Origin: Stenotrophomonas sp. 169
GTDB taxonomy: Bacteria > Pseudomonadota > Gammaproteobacteria > Xanthomonadales > Xanthomonadaceae
Direction: 5' to 3'
NCBI RefSeq assembly: GCF_014621775.1
Contig: NZ_CP061204.1
Location: 2,190,501-2,254,500, forward strand
Length of the DNA: 64,000 bases
The translations under genes and the position numbers were made by a program. The first letter of the stretch is position 1. Every line of letters begins with the position of its first letter. Below are positions 53,101-61,972 of the stretch, one piece after another. Under the pieces are notes generated by a model. That model saw only the letters and a list, made by a program, of their open reading frames with translations, did no database searches and had not been told where the DNA came from.

Positions 53101-53132
53101 CCGCGTGTCCCGGTTGGCGGCAGGACACGCGG
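53101..53132 (-). promoter_or_regulatory. leader hairpin directly after uORF
   Basis: Perfect 10-bp stem CCGCGTGTCC with its complement around a 12-base loop. It begins at the base after the stop of the 9-codon leader peptide and lies 34 bases before the EF-G paralogue start. There is no T tract, so it is not a plain terminator; it could hide or expose downstream signals depending on ribosome position. Confidence 0.6.
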
Positions 53133-53162
53133 CTAGCGTTCGGTCTCGGCGATCTGGTGCAT
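53133..53162 (-). CDS. leader peptide MHQIAETER
   Basis: Nine codons from ATG 53162 to TAG 53133-53135, with GAAGGAG eight bases upstream, a stronger ribosome-binding site than most genes here. It sits between a terminator-like hairpin (53199-53222) and a second hairpin (53101-53132), and precedes the EF-G paralogue. This layout matches translation-sensing leaders known for ribosome-protection and methylase genes. Expression is inferred from the ribosome-binding site. Confidence 0.5.
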   Translation of the reverse strand: MHQIAETER

Positions 53163-53198
53163 GGCACGTTCTCCTTCGTGGGTGCGGCGGTTGAAAAC

Positions 53199-53222
53199 AA
53201 AAAAAGCGCCCGGTTGGGCGCT
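53199..53222 (-). terminator. intrinsic terminator in the leader of the EF-G paralogue (attenuator candidate)
   Basis: On the minus strand AGCGCCC, loop AACC, GGGCGCT and seven T. No gene on the minus strand ends just before it, and the EF-G paralogue starts 132 bases later, so it is more likely an attenuator inside the leader than the end of another unit. Confidence 0.65.
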
Positions 53223-53386
53223 CTGCTGGGGGTCCAAGGGCGACCGGTATGCGGTCAGCGGCCTTGCAGTCCACCGGGCAGACGCCCCCGTTCCGCGCAG
53301 GCGCGGAGCAGCAGGTGAAACGTCAGCAGCGGAACAGCGTTCATTGGACGGGCCAGCGAATGAAATGGAAGAGAGGCGCTAGTGTG

Positions 53387-53411
53387 CGCTTGTTCGCGCT
53401 GGAAACAAGCG
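53387..53411. promoter_or_regulatory. inverted repeat near the presumed promoter of the EF-G leader
   Basis: CGCTTGTT and its exact complement AACAAGCG, nine bases apart. It lies upstream of the leader and downstream of hmuV (stop 53470). It could be an operator or the start of the leader fold. Confidence 0.35.
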
Positions 53412-53469
53412 CTGATTGAATGCACCAGCAGAACACTGCAACGGATTACAGGGCATTCGATCGATCTGG

Positions 53470-54231
53470 CTACACCACCACGACCAGCGGCACCGGCCGC
53501 CGTGGGTGTTGCAGCACCAGCACGTCCTGCTGGTACACGCGGCGCAACGTGGATTCGGTCAGCACATCGGCAGGCGGCCCATCCGCCGCCACGCGCCCCT
53601 GCTCCAGCAGCACGATGCGATCGGCATAGCCTGCGGCCAGATTGAGGTCATGCAGGACCACGATCACGCACGCCCCGGCATCGGCCAGGCCGCGGACGGT
53701 TCGCAGCGTGCGCTCCTGATGGCGAAGGTCGAGCGCGGCCGTCGGCTCATCGAGGAACAGCACCGGCGTGGCCTGAGCCAGCACGCGCGCGAACGTCGTG
53801 CGTGCGGACTCCCCGCCGGAGAGCTGCTGCACCTCGCGCTGGCGGAGCGGCTGCAGCTCGGCCGCATCCAGTGCAGCCTCTACCTGGCGTGCATCGTGAG
53901 CAGGCTCGGGCGGATGCGGCAGGCGCCCCATCGCCACGACCTCTTCCACGCTGAAGGCAAAGCGCACGGCATGCTCCTGTGGCATCACCGCACGCTCGCG
54001 CGCCAGCGCGCCGGCCTGCATCGCCTGCAGCGGCCTGCCATGCAGCAATACCTCGCCCGAATCGGCCTGCAGGTCGCCGCATGCCACGCCGAGCAGGGTG
54101 GACTTCCCTGCCCCGTTCGGCCCGACCAGCGCCGTGACGGTGCCGGCCATGAACCCCAGGTCGACCGCCGCGAGGATGGCCCGCTGCTGGCGCACGACGC
54201 CCACGTTGCGAAGGGTCAACAGCACGCTCAT
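53470..54231 (-). CDS. hmuV: heme ABC transporter ATP-binding protein
   Basis: 253 aa from ATG 54231, overlapping the permease stop (ATGA). Walker A GPNGAGKST (37-45), signature LSGGESART and Walker B VLFLDEPTAALDLRHQ, with the switch His in VLHDLNLA. The sequence is of the HmuV/BtuD-like group. It provides energy for import of heme across the inner membrane together with the permease and binding lipoprotein encoded upstream. Confidence 0.9.
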   Translation of the reverse strand: MSVLLTLRNVGVVRQQRAILAAVDLGFMAGTVTALVGPNGAGKSTLLGVACGDLQADSGEVLLHGRPLQAMQAGALARERAVMPQEHAVRFAFSVEEVVAMGRLPHPPEPAHDARQVEAALDAAELQPLRQREVQQLSGGESARTTFARVLAQATPVLFLDEPTAALDLRHQERTLRTVRGLADAGACVIVVLHDLNLAAGYADRIVLLEQGRVAADGPPADVLTESTLRRVYQQDVLVLQHPRRPVPLVVVV

Positions 54232-55289
54232 ACGCCTCCCTTGCTGCGCCGCTGCATCACCAGCCACAGGAAAAACGGCGCCCCCAACGCAGCGGAGAAC
54301 AGGCCAAGTGGAATTTCAGATGGCGGATCCAACGTCCGCGCGATGGTGTCGGCCACCACGATCAGCAATGCACCCAGCACGCCGGACAGTGGCAGCATCC
54401 AGCGATGTCCCGGCCCCACCAGCAGCCGTGCCACGTGCGGAACAATCAGGCCGACGAAGCCGACCGAGCCGGCGAACGCGACGGCGGCACCGACCAGCAG
54501 CGCACTGAACGCCACCAGCCGGCGACGCGTCCGCGCCACATCCAGACCCAGATGCTGCGCCTGTCGCTCCCCCAGCGCCAGCATGTCCAATGGCGTGGCA
54601 AGCCGCAGCAGGCACACCACTCCGATGGCGAACAGCGGCACCACCGCTGCCACATCGGCCCAGTCCGCGCTGGCCAGCGAACCCAGCTGCCAGAACACCA
54701 GCGACTGCAGTTGCGCCTCGCTGGCGATATACGTGAAGAAGCCGATCAACGCCGAGCAGAACGCTGCCATCGCGATACCGACCAACAGCAGGGTCGCATT
54801 GCCGTCACCCCGGCCGGGCCGGGCAAGCAGGTACGTGATGCTGATCGCCACCGCGCCCCCCGTGAACGCAGCCAGTGGGATCACCCATCCGCCCACGCTG
54901 GCCGCGCCGAGCACGATGGCCGCGACCGCGCCCAGGGCCGCGCCCTGGCTGACACCGACGATCCCCGGATCGGCCAGCGGATTGCCGAACAAGCCCTGCA
55001 GGCTGGCACCGGCCATCGCCAGCGACGCCCCCACGATGGCACCCAGCAGCACGCGCGGGATCCGCAGTTGCCACACCACGGCCACATCGCGCGCGCTTAC
55101 CTGTGCGGCATCCACCAGACCCAGCTTCACCCCCAGCGCCTGCAGGACCTCCATCGGCGGCAGGCGCAACGGCCCGACAGCGAAGGACGCCAGCACCGCC
55201 GCCAGCAGGGCGATGAACACCACCACAAGCATCAGCTGGCCACGTCGGCGTCGCCGGTCCGGCGGCAGCTGGAACGACATCACGGTCAT
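54228..55289 (-). CDS. hmuU: heme ABC transporter permease
   Basis: 353 aa from ATG 55289, or MSFQ three codons later; it overlaps the binding-protein stop. About ten helices of the FecCD fold: RIPRVLLGAIVGASLAMAGA, then LQGLFGNPLADPGIVGVSQG, and late AVAFAGSVGFVGLIVPHVAR, all family hallmarks. It forms the channel dimer for HmuTUV. Heme rather than siderophore or B12 is inferred from the neighbours. Confidence 0.9.
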   Translation of the reverse strand: MTVMSFQLPPDRRRRRGQLMLVVVFIALLAAVLASFAVGPLRLPPMEVLQALGVKLGLVDAAQVSARDVAVVWQLRIPRVLLGAIVGASLAMAGASLQGLFGNPLADPGIVGVSQGAALGAVAAIVLGAASVGGWVIPLAAFTGGAVAISITYLLARPGRGDGNATLLLVGIAMAAFCSALIGFFTYIASEAQLQSLVFWQLGSLASADWADVAAVVPLFAIGVVCLLRLATPLDMLALGERQAQHLGLDVARTRRRLVAFSALLVGAAVAFAGSVGFVGLIVPHVARLLVGPGHRWMLPLSGVLGALLIVVADTIARTLDPPSEIPLGLFSAALGAPFFLWLVMQRRSKGGV

Positions 55290-56359
55290 GCCGGCGGAAG
55301 CGCCGCCAGTGCCCGCGCCAGCACCAGCGCGCCTGCCCCCGAGCCCACGCTGGTGTACTTCAACTGCAGGTCCGGCATCACCCACACGCGTCCGGCCTGC
55401 CCGGCCGGCGTCTGCTTGAGCGTGGGATAGGCCTTCCACAGACCGTCGGCACCGCCGAACAACTGCAGGTCATGCGCGGTGACCAGAATCACCTCCGGCG
55501 CAGACGCCAGGACACCTTCGTTGCTCAGCGCGGAAAAATTGGCCACACCCGCTTCGGTCCCGATGTTCAGGCCGCCCGCCAACGCGATGAGCGTGCCGGA
55601 GGCACTGTCTGCACCGGCCACGGTCGGATTGCCGCCAGCGCCGGTAGCCGATACGTGGATGACCCGGGGCCGACGCGTGCTGGCCGCGGCGATCGCGGCG
55701 GCTTCTTTCAGCTGTTCTTCCACCGCACGCGCCAGCACTGTACCGGCCTCGGCGCGCCCCACCGCGGCGGCCACCTTGCGCACCTTGTCAGGCGCCGGCT
55801 GCAGATCGTCGATGATCACCGCATCCTGCCCCACCGCACGCAGCTTGTCCGCCAGATCGCCATGACGGCGCAGGCTGTTGCCCAGGAACAGTGACCCGCC
55901 GAGGCTGAGCACGCCTTCCACGCCCGTAGTGCGATTGAACAGGAAGCGATGGGGCGCGGACCGGCCCGCATCGGTCGTCGCGTTGGTCGGTGCGGCGAAT
56001 ATCTGCGCGCCCTGCCCCAATGCCTCGATCACCGCGATGATGTCATCGCCGCCCGCGATGATGCGGCTGGCATCGTCGACCTCCACCTCCACACCGTCGT
56101 CGGACCGGACCCGGGCCGGCAACGTCGCCTCGCCCGCCGCCACCGACGGGACGCGCTCGCCGCCGATCCGTTGCCAGCCGCGCGGCAGCACGGCGGAAGG
56201 GTCCGCCTGCTTTTCCGGCGCGGCGGAAGGCGTTGCAGCCGCCTGTACGGCGACGTCGGCCTTCGCCGGCTCGCCACTTCCGCTGCAGCCACTCACGGCA
56301 AGGGCGACTGCCATCGCCATGGCCAGCGTCGAAGCGGATCGGGTGATCGGATGGTTCAT
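55286..56359 (-). CDS. hmuT: heme-binding lipoprotein of ABC importer
   Basis: 357 aa. The lipobox AVSGC gives lipidated Cys25. A low-complexity linker to about residue 55 leads into a class III binding-protein fold (GDDIIAVIEALGQGAQIFAA, then LRAVGQDAVIIDDLQPAPDK). Tyr-type heme ligands were not assigned. The four-base overlap with hmuU and the 54-base gap to the YncE-like gene show one operon. Confidence 0.85.
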   Translation of the reverse strand: MNHPITRSASTLAMAMAVALAVSGCSGSGEPAKADVAVQAAATPSAAPEKQADPSAVLPRGWQRIGGERVPSVAAGEATLPARVRSDDGVEVEVDDASRIIAGGDDIIAVIEALGQGAQIFAAPTNATTDAGRSAPHRFLFNRTTGVEGVLSLGGSLFLGNSLRRHGDLADKLRAVGQDAVIIDDLQPAPDKVRKVAAAVGRAEAGTVLARAVEEQLKEAAAIAAASTRRPRVIHVSATGAGGNPTVAGADSASGTLIALAGGLNIGTEAGVANFSALSNEGVLASAPEVILVTAHDLQLFGGADGLWKAYPTLKQTPAGQAGRVWVMPDLQLKYTSVGSGAGALVLARALAALPPA

Positions 56360-56413
56360 GCAGGGGCTCCTGGACGGGGCGACACGTGGCCGCCCCGTCG
56401 ATACGAGTGCAGG

Positions 56414-57790
56414 TTACGGTTGGCGCAGCGCGATGCGGGTGATCCGGTCACCGTTCGGATCGTCGGCGCCCTTGGATTTGTTCACGGCGAAGACATTTCC
56501 CTTCCCGTCGGCACGCACGTGGTTGGGGAAGGTGCCGCCATCGAGATTGCCGACTACCTTTCCATCGACATCCACCACCGTCACCGTCCCCGCACCGCGA
56601 TTGCTGACGTAGGCCAGCGCGGACACCGGATCGAAGGCGACGTTGAGGGCGCCGGCACCCACGGCGACATCGTGCAGCACCTTGCCTGCCGCCACGTCGA
56701 CGATCAGCAGGTTGTCACTGCCCTGCGAAGCGACGAACAGACGCCCTGTCTTCGCATCGTAGGCCACGCCGGACGCACTGGCCGCATTGCCCAGTGCGAT
56801 CACCTTGTCGACCTTGCCGCTGGCCACGTCGATCACCGCTGCTTCGGCGGTACCGATGCTGACGGTGAACAACTTGCCGGCTTGTTCGTCGAGCACCAGG
56901 CTCATCGGCACGAACTTGCCCTCGTCTTCGCCGGAGGCCAGCGTGATGGGGGGCAGCGGCGCGAGCGTTCTGGCATCGAAGACCGACAGATGGTCCTCGC
57001 CAGTTGCCGACGCGAAGACCTTGCCATGCACGCTATCGACCACGACATCGCGCGCGTGCGGCACCGCGCCGACATCGAACTGGCGGACCAGCGACAGATC
57101 GGCCTGCCGATACACGGCGACCGTATCCTGCCGCGTGTTGGTCACCCACACGGTGCCGTTGGCATCATCCACGCCGACGCCGTACACCGCGTAGACACTG
57201 TCCCCTTTGCCGCCGGGCACCTTCGCCGGGGTGATGGTGTTGAGTAACTTCAGTGAAGCCGGATCCACCTTCAACAACTGCGACTGGGTCACCGGCGGGC
57301 GGCCCACGGCCGAGGTCACGAAGATCGCGTTGCTGGCCGCGCTGTACGCGCTCTGGTACAGGCCCTGCACCAGCTTGTTGGACGCCGAGCTGAAGCGATC
57401 CTGCCCGCTCAGTGCCAACTGCGGTGACACCCGCAGCGTGGCGACCGCCGCGGCCGCCGGACCCGTTGCGCGTGCGACCAGGGGATGCTGGCCCGGCACG
57501 GCGTCGTCTGGAATGAGCAGCTCGGTCTTGAACTGGCCGTTGCCATCCACCGTCAACGGCACCGAGGTCAGCACCGTGTCGCCACGCAGCAGATCCACCC
57601 GCTGGCCTGGGACGAAATCGCTGCCGATGATCTCTGCCTTGCCGCCCGCTACGGGGTTTTCACTGCGGGCGGTGAGCTTGCCCTTGAAGCCATTGGCCGG
57701 TGCATCGAACACGGGCTGTGCGGATACAGCGACGGCGAACAGGATGCCGGCGGCGAGGATGCTGGTGCGAAGCGGAGTACAGAGGGTCAT
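56414..57790 (-). CDS. YncE-like secreted beta-propeller protein
   Basis: 458 aa from ATG 57790, with AAGGAG upstream; the longer frame to 58174 overlaps the esterase stop. The signal peptide ends VAVSAQ. An Ig-like N-terminal domain (residues 25-125: GGKAEIIGSDFVPGQRVDLL) precedes a seven-bladed YVTN propeller (VWVTNTRQDTVAVYRQADLS, LFVASQGSDNLLIVDVA, LAYVSNRGAGTVTVVDVDG). YncE of E. coli is a secreted iron-regulated protein. Between an esterase and hmuTUV it probably belongs to the iron response; its direct function is unknown. Confidence 0.85.
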   Translation of the reverse strand: MTLCTPLRTSILAAGILFAVAVSAQPVFDAPANGFKGKLTARSENPVAGGKAEIIGSDFVPGQRVDLLRGDTVLTSVPLTVDGNGQFKTELLIPDDAVPGQHPLVARATGPAAAAVATLRVSPQLALSGQDRFSSASNKLVQGLYQSAYSAASNAIFVTSAVGRPPVTQSQLLKVDPASLKLLNTITPAKVPGGKGDSVYAVYGVGVDDANGTVWVTNTRQDTVAVYRQADLSLVRQFDVGAVPHARDVVVDSVHGKVFASATGEDHLSVFDARTLAPLPPITLASGEDEGKFVPMSLVLDEQAGKLFTVSIGTAEAAVIDVASGKVDKVIALGNAASASGVAYDAKTGRLFVASQGSDNLLIVDVAAGKVLHDVAVGAGALNVAFDPVSALAYVSNRGAGTVTVVDVDGKVVGNLDGGTFPNHVRADGKGNVFAVNKSKGADDPNGDRITRIALRQP

Positions 57791-57911
57791 GACAGGCTCC
57801 TTGCAGGGGTGCGCCGTCTGGGCGCAGGGTGTCATTGCCTGGGCGGTTCGCCTGCCATGCGCAGGATGCCTGGGCAGGGTGGTCTGCGACGGGGTCGCCG
57901 CAGGCCGGAAA

Positions 57912-58907
57912 TCAGGGGCGTGCGGGGTCACCGCTGTGATCGGCGATACCGTACAGCGCGGACAGCGCGGCCTTGAACGAGGCCGGCAACATCGGCCCGT
58001 GGCCCAAGCCCGGAAACTCGCGATAGCGCACTTCCAGACCCGGTTGCGTGGCAAGCCGACCGGCCAGTGCATGCGCGGCATCCGGCGGTGCGCCACCGAT
58101 ACGGCGCAGGTGCGCGACCACGCGCGGGTTGTCCATGTCGCGCACCCCGCGGTTGCCGGTGCGCTCATCCCCACCCAGCATCACCCACAGCTGGGCGGAC
58201 TGGCCGGCGCGGTTTTCGCTGAACTGCGTTTCCATGTCGCCCAGCGGTGCACCTTGGCTCCACCACAACGACGGACTGGCCGCGATGTACTGCTGGAACG
58301 CCGCGGGCCGGGTGTACAGGCTGCTGAGCACGAACAGCCCGCCCAGCGAATGCCCCCACAGTGCTTGCTGCTGCGCATCCACGTTGGCGCGCCGCGCGAC
58401 CTCGGGTTTGATCTGGCGCTCGATGACGTCCTGGAACGCGAACGCGCCGCCGCCGACGACCTGCGCGGTGCCGTTTTCATCGTCGGCGCGGTCGATCCAG
58501 GCGGTGTAGTCGCGGGTGCGCTGCAGCGAATCGATGCGGCGCTCGTTGTCATAGCCGACCAGCACCAGCACCGGCGGCGCCTTGCTGGCGGCGAGCTCGG
58601 TCAGCAGCGGCGAGTCGAGCACCATCGCAACGGCATTGCCATCCAAGGCATAGAGCACCGGAGCGGGAGTCGCACTGGCCTTCAACGGGATCGCGAGATT
58701 GACGCGCCAGTGGCGCTCCCCGTCCGGACTATGGACCACGAACCGTTCGAAACGGTAGCTGGCTGAGGGAGCATCGAGCACGGTCCGGCCCATCATCTGA
58801 TCGGGATTGCGCTGCTGCGCCTGCACGGACATCGCGGCAGCGAGGCCGAATAGGCAGCACGCGGTGAGCAGCACAGCGCGTTTGAGAAAGGACGTGCGGT
58901 GGAACAT
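57912..58907 (-). CDS. IroE/Fes-like esterase, secreted
   Basis: 331 aa from ATG 58907, which gives a signal peptide (LLTACCLFGLAAAMSVQA). Alpha/beta hydrolase of the esterase-D group: substrate strand PVLYALDGNAVAMVLDSPLL, nucleophile S187 in LWGHSLGGLFVLS, ASPSLWW after it, and the late His in FPGLGHGPMLPASF. IroE and Fes relatives cleave catechol siderophore esters. A Fur-like box lies 80 bases upstream and hmuTUV follows, so release of iron from a siderophore is a fair inference. Confidence 0.82.
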   Translation of the reverse strand: MFHRTSFLKRAVLLTACCLFGLAAAMSVQAQQRNPDQMMGRTVLDAPSASYRFERFVVHSPDGERHWRVNLAIPLKASATPAPVLYALDGNAVAMVLDSPLLTELAASKAPPVLVLVGYDNERRIDSLQRTRDYTAWIDRADDENGTAQVVGGGAFAFQDVIERQIKPEVARRANVDAQQQALWGHSLGGLFVLSSLYTRPAAFQQYIAASPSLWWSQGAPLGDMETQFSENRAGQSAQLWVMLGGDERTGNRGVRDMDNPRVVAHLRRIGGAPPDAAHALAGRLATQPGLEVRYREFPGLGHGPMLPASFKAALSALYGIADHSGDPARP

Positions 58908-58988
58908 GGGGGCAAGGCTCGCAACAGGTGCGCCGGCACCGGCCGGTGTCCGACAAGGCATCGAACGCCTCGTACGCCAGTCTATCAA

Positions 58989-59007
58989 ATGCGAATGGTT
59001 CTCGCTT
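58989..59007 (-). promoter_or_regulatory. candidate Fur box of the esterase-yncE-hmuTUV operon
   Basis: Plus-strand ATGCGAATGGTTCTCGCTT; on the minus strand it contains GAGAACCATTCGCAT, close to the Pseudomonas/Xanthomonas Fur consensus. It lies about 80 bases before the esterase start and agrees at 16 of 19 bases with the site at 48380-48398. Confidence 0.55.
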
Positions 59008-59077
59008 TCGCTTACGCAACGCCCGAGCACGTCTGACGGCCAGCGGCCGTCACTACCGGTGAAACGGCCTGCACCCG

Positions 59078-59385
59078 GTAGCGCCGAGCCACGCTCGGCG
59101 AGCGCGCAGCGCGGCGCCTTTGTTTCTCCGCCGAGCACGGCTCGGCGCTACCCGGGCGTTGCATCCCGATCACCGTCAGCCGGTCGGCCCAGACGGTAGC
59201 GCCGAGCCATGCTCGGCGAGCGCGCAGCGCGGTGCTTTTGTTCCCCGCCGAGCACGGCTCGGCGCTACCCGTGCGTTGCATCCCGTCACCTTCAGCCGGG
59301 CAGCCCACCCGGTAGCGCCGAGCCACGCTCGGCGAGCGCGCAGCGCGGCGCCTTTGTTTCTCCGCCGAGCACGGCTCGGCGCTAC
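59078..59385. repeat. SMAG array, three dimer units of about 74 bp
   Basis: Units 59078-59151, 59196-59268 and 59312-59385 each start GTAGCGCCGAGCCA and end CACGGCTCGGCGCTAC, with a GCGAGCGCGCAGCGCGG middle. The spacers also repeat (GCGTTGCATCCCG in each), giving a period of about 117 bases. It separates crcB from the esterase operon. Confidence 0.9.
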
Positions 59386-59413
59386 CAGGGCGACGTGCCC
59401 CACGATTGCGCCC

Positions 59414-59815
59414 TCACAGCGCCCGCGCGGACTCCGCCAAGCGTGCACCCAGCCACACCAGGAACATGCCGCCGACCACGCTGACGCCCAAGTACAGCGG
59501 CACCAGCGCAGCCCGATCATTTCGCGCGAACACCAGGGTTTCCAGCATCAGTGACGAGAACGTGGTCAAGCCACCCAGCAGCCCGATCACCAGGAACGCG
59601 CGCAACAACATCACGTTGCCCCCACGCTGCTGCAGCCACACCAACAGGTAACCGGCAACGAACGCGCCGATGAAGTTCGCCGTCAACGTGCCCCACGGAA
59701 ATCCCTGCCCCACACTGCGCAGCAGGGCATCACCGATCAGGAACCGCAGCGCCGACCCCAGTGCGCCGCCGGCCATCACCAGTCCCAGCTGCTGCCACCA
59801 CAGGCCACTGCCCAT
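59414..59815 (-). CDS. crcB: fluoride channel CrcB/Fluc
   Basis: 133 aa from ATG 59815, sharing a base with the rarA stop (TGATG). Four helices with the Fluc marks: GGALGSALRFLIGD, the pore Asn in TLTANFIGAFVAGY, and the Phe-box GGLTTFSSLMLETL. It lets fluoride leave the cell as a dual-topology dimer. No fluoride riboswitch is apparent; it is expressed with rarA. Confidence 0.93.
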   Translation of the reverse strand: MGSGLWWQQLGLVMAGGALGSALRFLIGDALLRSVGQGFPWGTLTANFIGAFVAGYLLVWLQQRGGNVMLLRAFLVIGLLGGLTTFSSLMLETLVFARNDRAALVPLYLGVSVVGGMFLVWLGARLAESARAL

Positions 59816-61194
59816 CAGCTGTCGCCCTGCCCCACGTCCTGCTTGCCCGCCCGCGCCTGCTCGCGCTGCGCGCGCAGCCGGTCCAGCTTTTCCTTCAGCT
59901 TGATCTCCAGCCCGCGCGCGACCGGCTGGTAATAGACGCGCTCGCCCATCGCATCCGGGAAACCCGTCTGGTCCAGCGCGATGCCGCCCTCCATATCGTG
60001 GTCGTACTGGTACGTCGCGCCATAGCCCAGGTCCTTCATCAGCTTGGTCGGCGCATTGCGCAGGTGCAGGGGCACCTCCAGCGTGCCCGATGCACGCACG
60101 TCGGCGCGCACCTGGTTGAAGGCGGCATAGCCGGCGTTGGATTTGGCGGTGCTGGCCAGATACAGCACCAGCTGCGCAAAGGCGAGCTCGCCCTCCGGGC
60201 TGCCCAGACGCTCGTAGATATCCCACGCCTCCAGCGCCATCGACTGCGCACGCGGGTCGGCCAGGCCGATGTCTTCGATCGCCATGCGGGTCAGGCGACG
60301 CGCCAGATACGCAGGATCGCACCCGCCATCCAGCATCCGCGTCAGCCAATACAGCGCCGCATCGGGGTTCGATGAGCGCACCGATTTATGCAGCGCCGAG
60401 ATCTGGTCGTAGAACTGTTCGCCGCCCTTGTCGAAGCGACGGGTGCGGTCGGCCAGCACCTGCACGAGGGTCTGCGGGGTGATCCGGCCGCCCTCGTCCA
60501 CGGCCAGTTCGGCAGCGATTTCCAACAAGGTAAGCGCACGCCGCACGTCACCGTCAGCCGCCGTGGCGATCTGCAGCAGCAGCGCGTCATCGACCTCGAT
60601 GCCCTCGGTGCCCAGGCCACGCTCGCTGTCGGCCAGCGCACGTTGCAGTGTCTCCACGATGTCCTGCGGCGACACGCCTTCCAGCACGTGCACGCGACAC
60701 CGCGACAGCAACGCCGAGTTCAGTTCGAACGACGGATTTTCCGTGGTCGCGCCCACGAACAGGATCGTGCCGCGCTCGATGTGCGGCAGGAAGGCGTCCT
60801 GCTGGGTCTTGTTGAAGCGATGCACTTCGTCGACGAACAGAACGGTGCGGCGCCCTTCGGCGAACCGCTGCGCCGCTTCGGCCAGTACCTGGCGCACCTC
60901 GGGCAGGCCGGACAGCACCGCCGAGATGGCACGGAACTCCGCGTCGGAATACTGCGCCAGCAACAAGGCCAAGGTGGTCTTGCCGCAGCCCGGCGGCCCC
61001 CACAGGATCATCGAGTGCACGCGTCCGGACTCGACCGCACGACGCAACGCGCTGTCCGGCGCCAGCAGGCGCTTCTGCCCGACCATCTCATCGAGCGTGC
61101 GTGGGCGCATCCGCTCGGCGAGCGGGCGCAGATGATCCCGATCCACGCTCAGTAGATCAGGGCCGGGAAATGAAGAGGTACGTTGTCTGGCCAC
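59815..61194 (-). CDS. rarA: replication-associated recombination protein A (AAA+)
   Basis: 459 aa, the usual length. Walker A GPPGCGKTT (66-74), Walker B VLFVDEVHRFNKTQQ, sensor region FVGATTENPSFELNSALLSR and a C-terminal tetramerisation part with AYLARRLTRMAIEDIGLADP. It acts at stalled forks as the bacterial relative of WRNIP1/Mgs1. It lies between lolA and crcB, an order common in gammaproteobacteria. Confidence 0.95.
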   Translation of the reverse strand: MARQRTSSFPGPDLLSVDRDHLRPLAERMRPRTLDEMVGQKRLLAPDSALRRAVESGRVHSMILWGPPGCGKTTLALLLAQYSDAEFRAISAVLSGLPEVRQVLAEAAQRFAEGRRTVLFVDEVHRFNKTQQDAFLPHIERGTILFVGATTENPSFELNSALLSRCRVHVLEGVSPQDIVETLQRALADSERGLGTEGIEVDDALLLQIATAADGDVRRALTLLEIAAELAVDEGGRITPQTLVQVLADRTRRFDKGGEQFYDQISALHKSVRSSNPDAALYWLTRMLDGGCDPAYLARRLTRMAIEDIGLADPRAQSMALEAWDIYERLGSPEGELAFAQLVLYLASTAKSNAGYAAFNQVRADVRASGTLEVPLHLRNAPTKLMKDLGYGATYQYDHDMEGGIALDQTGFPDAMGERVYYQPVARGLEIKLKEKLDRLRAQREQARAGKQDVGQGDS

Positions 61195-61254
61195 ACGCCT
61201 ATTGTAAGGCCACGACCCTGCACGCGCCGAGCAGGGCCCGGCGCGCGGGCGCCA

Positions 61255-61893
61255 TCATTCGCCGATGACGTCGGTGCCAGCGGGCGGCGTAAAGGTGAAC
61301 GTGCCGCGTGCGAACGTCGGGTTGCGCTTCCAACCGCTGAAGCTGATCTGCGTGCGCTGGCCGACGGCATCGGTGATTTCCATCCGCGCCAGCCCCTGTG
61401 CATTGAAGCCCAGGGCGGCGAACTGGAAGCTGGCCTCGGTTTCACGCTTCGGCGTCAACGACAGCCACTGCAGCCCATCGCGCGGCGCCGCTTCTTCGCT
61501 GACATCGTATTGCTGATCCAGCAGGGCCGGATTGATCAGCGCAGTCAGCGGGCTGTTCTGTTCTTCCTTGCCCTGCGCGCGCACGGTGGCCTGCTCCAGA
61601 TCGGGCTCATACATCCACACCTTGCTGCCATCGGCCACGATCTGCTGCACGTGCGGGCGCTGGTACTCCCAGCGGAACAGGCGCGGCGCGGACAATGCGA
61701 CGCGGCCACTGGTGGTTTCCTTCACCTTGCCACGCGTGTCGAATACCTGCTGGCTGAACTGCCCATCCAGACCCTTCAGGCCGGTGGTGAAGGTTTTCAG
61801 CTCATCGCGTGCACCTGCCCAGGCACTGGTCGAGACCAGGCACGCAGCGGCAAGCACGGTGGTGGCAAGGGAGCGTCGGATCTTGGCGTGCAT
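61255..61893 (-). CDS. lolA: outer-membrane lipoprotein carrier protein LolA
   Basis: 212 aa from ATG 61893; the upstream frame is not used. The signal peptide ends TSAWAG. Mature motifs: LDGQFSQQVFDTRGKVKETT, then LSAPRLFRWEYQRPHVQQIV and QFAALGFNAQGLARMEITDA. It takes lipoproteins from LolCDE across the periplasm to LolB. It lies upstream of rarA, 60 bases apart. Confidence 0.95.
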   Translation of the reverse strand: MHAKIRRSLATTVLAAACLVSTSAWAGARDELKTFTTGLKGLDGQFSQQVFDTRGKVKETTSGRVALSAPRLFRWEYQRPHVQQIVADGSKVWMYEPDLEQATVRAQGKEEQNSPLTALINPALLDQQYDVSEEAAPRDGLQWLSLTPKRETEASFQFAALGFNAQGLARMEITDAVGQRTQISFSGWKRNPTFARGTFTFTPPAGTDVIGE

Positions 61894-61972
61894 GTCGAGT
61901 TCCAGGAGAACGTGGAAGGATGAAGTGGAGTGTGCCCGGCATATGCTGAATGGGCGATCCATGGTGTCGTGG

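Noticed and set aside
53416..55419. A 667-codon plus-strand frame across hmuV and hmuU
   Set aside because: The minus strand encodes clear ABC transporter motifs over the same bases; the plus-strand product is Arg/Ser/Thr-rich and featureless.
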